IMG/VR virus record: IMGVR_UViG_3300017771_000027
Span: 1-41,618 of that record
Reading direction: 5' to 3' (one strand)
Length of the DNA stretch: 41,618 bases
Source: a virus
A program made the position numbers and the translations under genes. Positions 37,381 to 41,618 of this stretch are shown here, piece by piece; within the stretch, counting starts at the first letter, position 1, and every line of letters begins with the position of its first letter. A model generated the notes under the pieces. That model did not search any database. It was not told the origin of the DNA and worked only from the letters and a program-made list of their open reading frames with translations.

Positions 37381-37433
37381 AGGTTGTTCGTTATATAACG
37401 TTAAACAATATAACGTTAGATAACACTTAACCT
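37381..37433. other. 53-bp imperfect inverted repeat with internal direct repeats
   Basis: The 22-base arms 37381-37402 and 37412-37433 pair at 17 positions plus one G-T, around a 9-base centre. Each arm contains the palindrome TAACGTTA or part of it, and ATATAACGTTA occurs twice in the same direction (37393 and 37408). It lies in the only substantial non-coding gap near the replication genes. Operator, replication origin or recombination site are all possible; no gene is seen from 37303 to 37459. Confidence 0.6.
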
Positions 37434-37459
37434 TTAAAGAAAAAATCCAAAAAAAAAGA

Positions 37460-37497
37460 CACTATGGCCGGATAAAATTAATTATCTGACCATAGTG
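37460..37497 (-). terminator. hairpin plus T9 terminator of the replication operon
   Basis: A 16-bp stem with one mismatch and one G-U pair (outer arm CACTATGG/CCATAGTG, 6-nt loop) is followed on the - strand by nine T (37457-37449). The stem overlaps the last codons of the 45-residue zinc-ribbon gene. A clear intrinsic-type terminator. Confidence 0.8.
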
Positions 37498-37615
37498 CTT
37501 TACAATTTCTACATTCCCAAATCTTGATTTGTTTATTTGAACCAATATATCTACCCTTAATTCTTTTAGGGATAGAAGATTGCTTACAAAACTTACAAAT
37601 TTCAGACAGGGCCAT
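37478..37615 (-). CDS. 45-residue zinc-ribbon microprotein
   Basis: ATG at 37615 preceded by GAGGAG, overlapping the end of the membrane microprotein gene. Two Cys pairs, CKFC (residues 7-10) and CRNC (35-38), with basic residues between them (IPKRIKGRYIGSNKQIKI), form a classic small zinc ribbon, so nucleic-acid binding or transcription control is likely. It is the last gene of the replication operon, and its end forms part of the terminator hairpin. Family not further recognised. Confidence 0.65.
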   Translation of the reverse strand: MALSEICKFCKQSSIPKRIKGRYIGSNKQIKIWECRNCKALWSDN

Positions 37616-37760
37616 TTCTGCGGCTCTCCTCTGCGATTAAGTTGTCCATATATTCATCAATACTTGATTCGGAATATCTACTTGTTCCGAAAGAAGCAAA
37701 GAATAAAAGACACATTAAGCACACGAAAATAAACCAACCTATGTATTCCCAAGTTGACAT
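37602..37760 (-). CDS. 52-residue single-pass membrane microprotein
   Basis: A perfect GGAGGT (37775-37770) precedes two ATG codons; 37760 is 9 nt from it and preferred over 37766, which is only 3 nt away. The N-terminus is a transmembrane helix (WEYIGWFIFVCLMCLLFFAS), followed by a soluble acidic part (SSIDEYMDNLIAEESRRN). It overlaps both neighbours, so it is translated with the exonuclease. Function unknown; a membrane anchor for replication proteins or a host-directed peptide are possible. Confidence 0.6.
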   Translation of the reverse strand: MSTWEYIGWFIFVCLMCLLFFASFGTSRYSESSIDEYMDNLIAEESRRNGPV

Positions 37761-38353
37761 TACCATTCCACCTCCAAACTTTTTATTTCTTCTCCTTTTA
37801 GAGAAAATCCTTTTACTACATTATGAGATTGACCATGTTGCCATAAATCATATACTAACTCACAATCTTTTAAACAGTACTCTGCTACTTCTGTATAGCC
37901 ACCTGCTTTCCAAACAATAGGAGCATCTTCACTAGTCATTAGTTTATCTGAACCTAGAGTATGTTGTACTAAATTAGAAAGACTATATCTTTCTCCATAG
38001 GCTTTATTTAAGATTTGACTTGTATCAACATATGCTTTATCATCTAAATATTTTTTAATACAATATATATCTAAAGCATTTTTTAATACAGGTAAATCAA
38101 AAGCAACTATATTATGTCCTAGTAATTTTCCACCTTTCTCAAAGTGGTCATCTAAATCAAACTTAAGTTGAGAAATAGGTTTTACTTCTACATTAGATTT
38201 TTTTAAACTATCTACTGCTTTATCTATGTAAATTGTTCCTTTATCTCCATCCCAAGTACAAACAGTAGATACTCTAAACATGTGAGTATTATCCCAACCA
38301 CCAATTTCATAAGAGAAATTTTTTGTTTCTAAGTCTATTGCTAACATTGACAT
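37760..38353 (-). CDS. DEDDy-type 3'-5' exonuclease
   Basis: 197 residues with the three exonuclease motifs: Exo I AIDLET (D7, E9), Exo II GHNIVAFDLPVL (D86) and Exo III YCLKD (Y159, D163). This is the DnaQ/PolB exonuclease fold, which removes nucleotides from 3' ends, and here it stands alone, not fused to a polymerase. It starts on the base after the stop of the DUF4177-like gene. Likely roles are proofreading together with a polymerase encoded elsewhere, or DNA processing. RNA as substrate cannot be excluded. Confidence 0.8.
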   Translation of the reverse strand: MSMLAIDLETKNFSYEIGGWDNTHMFRVSTVCTWDGDKGTIYIDKAVDSLKKSNVEVKPISQLKFDLDDHFEKGGKLLGHNIVAFDLPVLKNALDIYCIKKYLDDKAYVDTSQILNKAYGERYSLSNLVQHTLGSDKLMTSEDAPIVWKAGGYTEVAEYCLKDCELVYDLWQHGQSHNVVKGFSLKGEEIKSLEVEW

Positions 38354-38614
38354 TTATTTACCCTTCTTTGAATCAGTCTTTTCAGTAGACCATAATTGGG
38401 CTATCTTGTTTGCTTCAGATTTTTGTGGGTCAGGGGATTCTAATACATGGTCTTTAACTATCCATGCTACAATATGTTCTCCACCACCAACAGTAATCAT
38501 TGTGCTTAATCTCCAACCTTCTTGTCCATATGTGTTTAAAGATTCGTTTATCGTTTTTGGGCCATCACTTACATTAAACACCAAAAATTGATGTTCATAC
38601 GTTGTATTATTCAT
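38354..38614 (-). CDS. DUF4177-like small protein
   Basis: 86 residues from ATG 38614, which is 10 nt from AGGAG; ATG 38623 is too close to that site. Pattern YEHQFLVFNV, LNTYGQEGWRLSTMI, HIVAWIVKD matches the small DUF4177 fold, where a central EGW follows a helix. The function of this family is unknown. The C-terminus is charged and probably disordered (TEKTDSKKGK). It overlaps the ATPase gene and abuts the exonuclease gene. Confidence 0.6.
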   Translation of the reverse strand: MNNTTYEHQFLVFNVSDGPKTINESLNTYGQEGWRLSTMITVGGGEHIVAWIVKDHVLESPDPQKSEANKIAQLWSTEKTDSKKGK

Positions 38615-38615
38615 T

Positions 38616-40088
38616 TTATTCATTCTCCTTTTCTTTTATATAACTATATTTACCTATTTTTTTATGTTCAAAATGTTCTGCTAATGATTTATTAAATGTC
38701 CTATATATTGTGGCTTGACCTACTCCGGTTTGCTTTCTAACTCTTGCTAATAATGTAGTTTTATTAATCCAACCATCTGAATCAGAACTCTCTTTTAATA
38801 TCTCCTTGTATGTTTTTATGAACTTTTGCTTTGTTGCTTCTAACTGAATTGACTGTGGCCTTTCCTTTAGGGCTGAATCAAGCCACGACACAAGAGACTT
38901 ATAACATTGTCTGACTATATAAGCGGCTTGTCTTACATGCCTTTCGGTTACAATATATCTTTTCTTCTTTTCTCGAATATTGGGTGCTTCTGCTATACAA
39001 CTCAATACTGCCATCCTAGTCATAGTTCCATTTAGCCTTGTAATAAAGTTACTTGCTATGTCAAAAACTGCCGGACGACTATCTGCTACAAAGTTTCTCA
39101 TCTTCCAAGATTCATTCTTTAATGCTGAATTAAATGCCGGAGAAAATGTAATTGTCTGTAGGGGTTTCTGACCCATATCATCATAATGTTTCTTTAAAGA
39201 ATCATATATTTTTACAAAACTTGTAGCAAACTTTGCTATAGGCAAATCCCTATTAACAATAGTTCCAACTTCATCAATAATTGCATCTCTTAGTTCATCC
39301 TGTATTTCCTGTGGAACTTCTCTTATGTAAATTAAAGTTCTTTGCATTACTCCCTTTTCTGCTATTACAGAAGTTAATTGTTTTGGAATATAAGTTGTAG
39401 CAAATAATGAACGCTGACATCTACATTCCATGACATCACCTTCTTTTAATTTCTTAGTAATAATCCAATTTTCTCCATGTAAAGAATTCATAAAAGTATT
39501 GAGATACAATACTACATTCTCTTTATGATTAGAAGTTTTAAACACACCCGAATACTCAAACTCATCGAAAGCCGCTAAACCACTACCTTCTAATTCACCG
39601 TGTAATTGAACAGGAACTTCTTGTCGAGAAACATTCCCATTTTCATCTTCTATCATTTCATATTCTTTACCCATTGAACCAATTAAACCTGCATCAGTAA
39701 TATCCTTAACTGCAAAGGTGTTAAACTCTACACCATATTTATCATTTAACATATCAAAAGTTAATTTAGAAACAGGGCCATAAAAATCATACAATGTAGA
39801 TTTACCTGTTCCTGACGTTTGCATCCAAATAAACTGAACTCTTGTATCGTCTATTCTTCTACCATTGGGTATAGCCACCATATCTTTTACTATCTGACCT
39901 AGTAATACATAGAAAGATATTGCAGAAGGTACTTCATTATAGTGTGAAACTTCTACTGCACTTTTTACATATTCTTCAACTACTTTAGGTAGTTTACTAT
40001 TTTTTCGTTTAGGTACTTCTTCGGCTAACCCCTCGAAATATATTCTGTCTTCTTCTTCTTCTTTTTCATAATTATTATTTTTATCCAT
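38616..40088 (-). CDS. P-loop ATPase, putative replicative helicase (DUF3987-like)
   Basis: 490 residues. Walker A is QTSGTGKST (90-98) and Walker B LAAFDEFE (171-178). Downstream sequence has a sensor-like strand (RSLFATTYIPKQL) and a helical region (RLNGTMTRMAVLSCIAEAPN) as in DUF3987/primase-associated ATPases. Residues ~430-485 (TLLARVRKQTGVGQATIYRT) form a winged-helix DNA-binding end. Co-transcribed with the primase, so a helicase working with it at the fork is the best inference. The N-terminus is acidic and disordered. The ribosome site AGGTGAT lies in the last codons of the nuclease gene. The exact ATPase family is uncertain. Confidence 0.7.
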   Translation of the reverse strand: MDKNNNYEKEEEEDRIYFEGLAEEVPKRKNSKLPKVVEEYVKSAVEVSHYNEVPSAISFYVLLGQIVKDMVAIPNGRRIDDTRVQFIWMQTSGTGKSTLYDFYGPVSKLTFDMLNDKYGVEFNTFAVKDITDAGLIGSMGKEYEMIEDENGNVSRQEVPVQLHGELEGSGLAAFDEFEYSGVFKTSNHKENVVLYLNTFMNSLHGENWIITKKLKEGDVMECRCQRSLFATTYIPKQLTSVIAEKGVMQRTLIYIREVPQEIQDELRDAIIDEVGTIVNRDLPIAKFATSFVKIYDSLKKHYDDMGQKPLQTITFSPAFNSALKNESWKMRNFVADSRPAVFDIASNFITRLNGTMTRMAVLSCIAEAPNIREKKKRYIVTERHVRQAAYIVRQCYKSLVSWLDSALKERPQSIQLEATKQKFIKTYKEILKESSDSDGWINKTTLLARVRKQTGVGQATIYRTFNKSLAEHFEHKKIGKYSYIKEKENE

Positions 40089-40790
40089 TTATATCACCTG
40101 TTTTATTTCAGAGTTAAAAACTCCATAGATTCTTTCGGCTAATATTTTTCCTACTCCATCTATTTCCGTTAATTCTTTAACGGTAAGTTCTCCTATTTCC
40201 ATAAGAGAACCACATTTTTTAATCAACAATTTGGCTTTCTTTTCACTTAATCCTTTTATTGTTGTCAATACATCTATTCGTAAATCTGATGTACTTATTT
40301 TACGTTGTTTAATTAGTCTTGGTTTGTAAATATCTCTATCTATTGGTTGCATTTTACAAACAACACAAATAATTTGTGCCGCTTCCTTTTCATCCTTGAC
40401 CCATATAACACTACAATCTGTATCTAATATAATTTTACCAATTGCACCATAGAATTTATTTTTTAGTAGACGGGCTTGGTTTGCTTTAGGTAGGTTAGTT
40501 TTAGAATAACTAATAAAATTAACTACTGCTTCTGCTTGAGAACCATATACAATTACAATATTGTTAGTAAATGCTCTATCCATATTATCCATTTGATTCC
40601 ATAATCTTTTATTTACTACAGACTGTAAAAAATCAAATGAAGATTTTGCTTCAAAACATACATCATTAAATGTATAGTCTCCTATTTCTAACCATTCTTT
40701 AGAATAATTAATACTAAGTTCTTCTGCTTTAGCCATAACTGCTTTAGTTAATTCAGAAGTTTCTCTACTATCTATTAGTAATTTATTCAT
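40089..40790 (-). CDS. XPF/ERCC4-family structure-specific nuclease
   Basis: 233 residues. The ERCC4 domain shows LLIDSRE (D7, R9, E10), IGDY (D38) and CFEAKSSFDF, where the family ERKxxxD motif appears as EAKSSFD, then helices and strands to about residue 145. Residues ~170-230 hold two helix-hairpin-helix units (VLTTIKGLSEKKAKLLIKK and LTEIDGVGKILAERI). Such proteins cut branched DNA (flaps, forks) and are typical of archaea and eukaryotes. It overlaps the primase gene by 4 nt (ATGA). The Arg of ERK is replaced by Ala, which may affect activity. Confidence 0.85.
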   Translation of the reverse strand: MNKLLIDSRETSELTKAVMAKAEELSINYSKEWLEIGDYTFNDVCFEAKSSFDFLQSVVNKRLWNQMDNMDRAFTNNIVIVYGSQAEAVVNFISYSKTNLPKANQARLLKNKFYGAIGKIILDTDCSVIWVKDEKEAAQIICVVCKMQPIDRDIYKPRLIKQRKISTSDLRIDVLTTIKGLSEKKAKLLIKKCGSLMEIGELTVKELTEIDGVGKILAERIYGVFNSEIKQVI

Positions 40791-41617
40791 TCATGATACC
40801 TCCAACATTTACCTACACAATATCCCTGTGGTATCAGTACAGATTTACAACCTGCGGCGTGATAACCTTTGTTAACTATCCCTGAGACATATCTTCTAGT
40901 TTTAACTTCATCCCAATCTAACCATATATCATCTACCGAAGCAATTATTTTTAGTTCATCCATAATAGAATTAGTAATTTCATGTTTCTTTTCATGGGTT
41001 AATTCTCTTTCTCCTAATGCTAATAAATCTCTATACCATTGTATTAAATATACTCTAGCATAATGACTAGGGTTTTCAACTGTAATAGCATTATGTAAAC
41101 AAGGAAGAATAGGTATTCTACCTAACGGTGTAGGTATGTCAATCTCAATTGCAGATAATTCTATAGGTTTAACATTAGGCCAATTAATTAAATTACCTTC
41201 TATTCTAGAAGAAACTAGATGAGGTTTTTTTGCTAAGTTTAATATCTCAGATAAATTATATTTTTTATCTAAAGGAATACAAAAATATCCATCACTACTT
41301 AGATTCATCGAATTCGGGATTCTACGAAGTCTGTTAGTTTGGATACCCGTTCTATCAAGGGTAGGATAATCAATAGCCATCTTGGTATAATACTGTTGAA
41401 TGCTTCTGATATCATCTACGACTTCCCCATAGACTATCATGTGAAAACCTTTTCCACTAAAGAAAGAATCAAACTTGATTTCCTGTTCTATATAATAATC
41501 TCTTAGTTTATCATAATCATTGTATGCTTCTATTAACGGTTTATCGTGAGCATCAAAATCTAAGAACATTCTATCTAATATAACAGAATAATCTAATTTT
41601 ATATTATCAGTAAATTC
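40787..41617 (-). CDS. Archaeal-type primase: catalytic domain fused to PriL-like Fe-S domain (5' end outside window)
   Basis: Makes primers for DNA synthesis. The frame stays open to the right edge, so the true start lies outside; 260 residues follow the first ATG (41569). Catalytic AEP motifs: FLDFDA (the DxD metal site, D4 and D6), SGKGFHMIVYG (38-48) and NRLRRIPNSMN (79-89). The C-terminal ~105 residues have four cysteines (C157, C241, C251, C255) in LPCLH, AGCKS, GYCVG and KCWRYH with a helical core (DEVKTRRYVSGIVNKGYHAA), the layout of the PriL 4Fe-4S domain. A single chain carrying both parts recalls PriS-PriL fusions of archaeal plasmids and viruses. First visible gene of the replication operon. 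Confidence 0.85.
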   Translation of the reverse strand, partial: EFTDNIKLDYSVILDRMFLDFDAHDKPLIEAYNDYDKLRDYYIEQEIKFDSFFSGKGFHMIVYGEVVDDIRSIQQYYTKMAIDYPTLDRTGIQTNRLRRIPNSMNLSSDGYFCIPLDKKYNLSEILNLAKKPHLVSSRIEGNLINWPNVKPIELSAIEIDIPTPLGRIPILPCLHNAITVENPSHYARVYLIQWYRDLLALGERELTHEKKHEITNSIMDELKIIASVDDIWLDWDEVKTRRYVSGIVNKGYHAAGCKSVLIPQGYCVGKCWRYHE

Positions 41618-41618
41618 A

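Noticed and set aside
36930-37460. tRNA or other structured RNA gene in the intergenic region
   Set aside because: No cloverleaf, no TTCGA-type arm and no GC-rich stems beyond the dyad and terminator described.
37642-37920. 92-residue + strand frame
   Set aside because: Opposite the exonuclease and membrane microprotein genes, which have motifs and ribosome sites.
1-41618. Integrated provirus with attachment sites
   Set aside because: No integrase, tRNA fragment or host gene is visible; this looks like the interior of a viral genome.

Overview
This window looks like the interior of an AT-rich genome of a tailed (siphovirus-like, HK97-fold) virus that probably infects a marine archaeon. The tail, capsid and protease genes show a tailed virus. 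The archaeal assignment rests on the replication genes: an ATP-dependent DNA ligase, a single-chain archaeal-type primase with a PriL-like four-cysteine domain, and an XPF/ERCC4 nuclease with helix-hairpin-helix motifs. Two short TATA-like elements at archaeal spacing agree with it. Magrovirus-like viruses of Poseidoniales or viruses of ammonia-oxidising Nitrososphaeria are plausible relatives, but the sequence alone does not decide. Both ends cut through genes: the ligase on the left (its catalytic lysine is at the very first codon) and the primase on the right.

Layout. From 3 to 36929 everything reads on the + strand: ligase; protease/scaffold (with an in-frame internal start); major capsid protein; small head proteins; a basic-tailed protein; a cassette of two membrane proteins, a Ras/Arf-like small GTPase, a Zn-finger protein, a Q/M/N-rich protein and an 812-residue unknown protein (5618-10765); head-tail adaptor and tail-completion genes; major tail protein; a tail chaperone pair joined by a -1 frameshift; tape measure; and three very large tail-tip or fibre proteins (912, 2375 and 3063 residues) that use almost half the window. 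A 58-residue zinc-ribbon gene closes this strand. From 36930 to the right edge everything reads on the - strand: four tiny overlapping ORFs behind a TATA-like box, an intergenic 53-bp dyad, a hairpin/T-tract terminator, and a tight replication operon (primase, ERCC4 nuclease, P-loop ATPase, DUF4177-like protein, DEDDy exonuclease, a membrane microprotein and a zinc-ribbon microprotein).

How it works together. The + strand builds head and tail. Hairpins lie behind the capsid/decoration genes and behind the major tail gene, where they could set expression steps. The - strand operon primes, unwinds and processes DNA; polymerase, clamp, terminase and portal are not in the window and presumably lie outside it.

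Most notable points: (1) an Arf-like GTPase cassette between capsid and connector genes; (2) no GATC and no AGCT seen on a full read, suggesting strong restriction pressure; (3) a textbook slippery heptamer and a nested scaffold start; (4) the intergenic dyad and microprotein cluster beside the replication operon. No tRNA, rRNA, CRISPR array, insertion sequence or integrase was seen.
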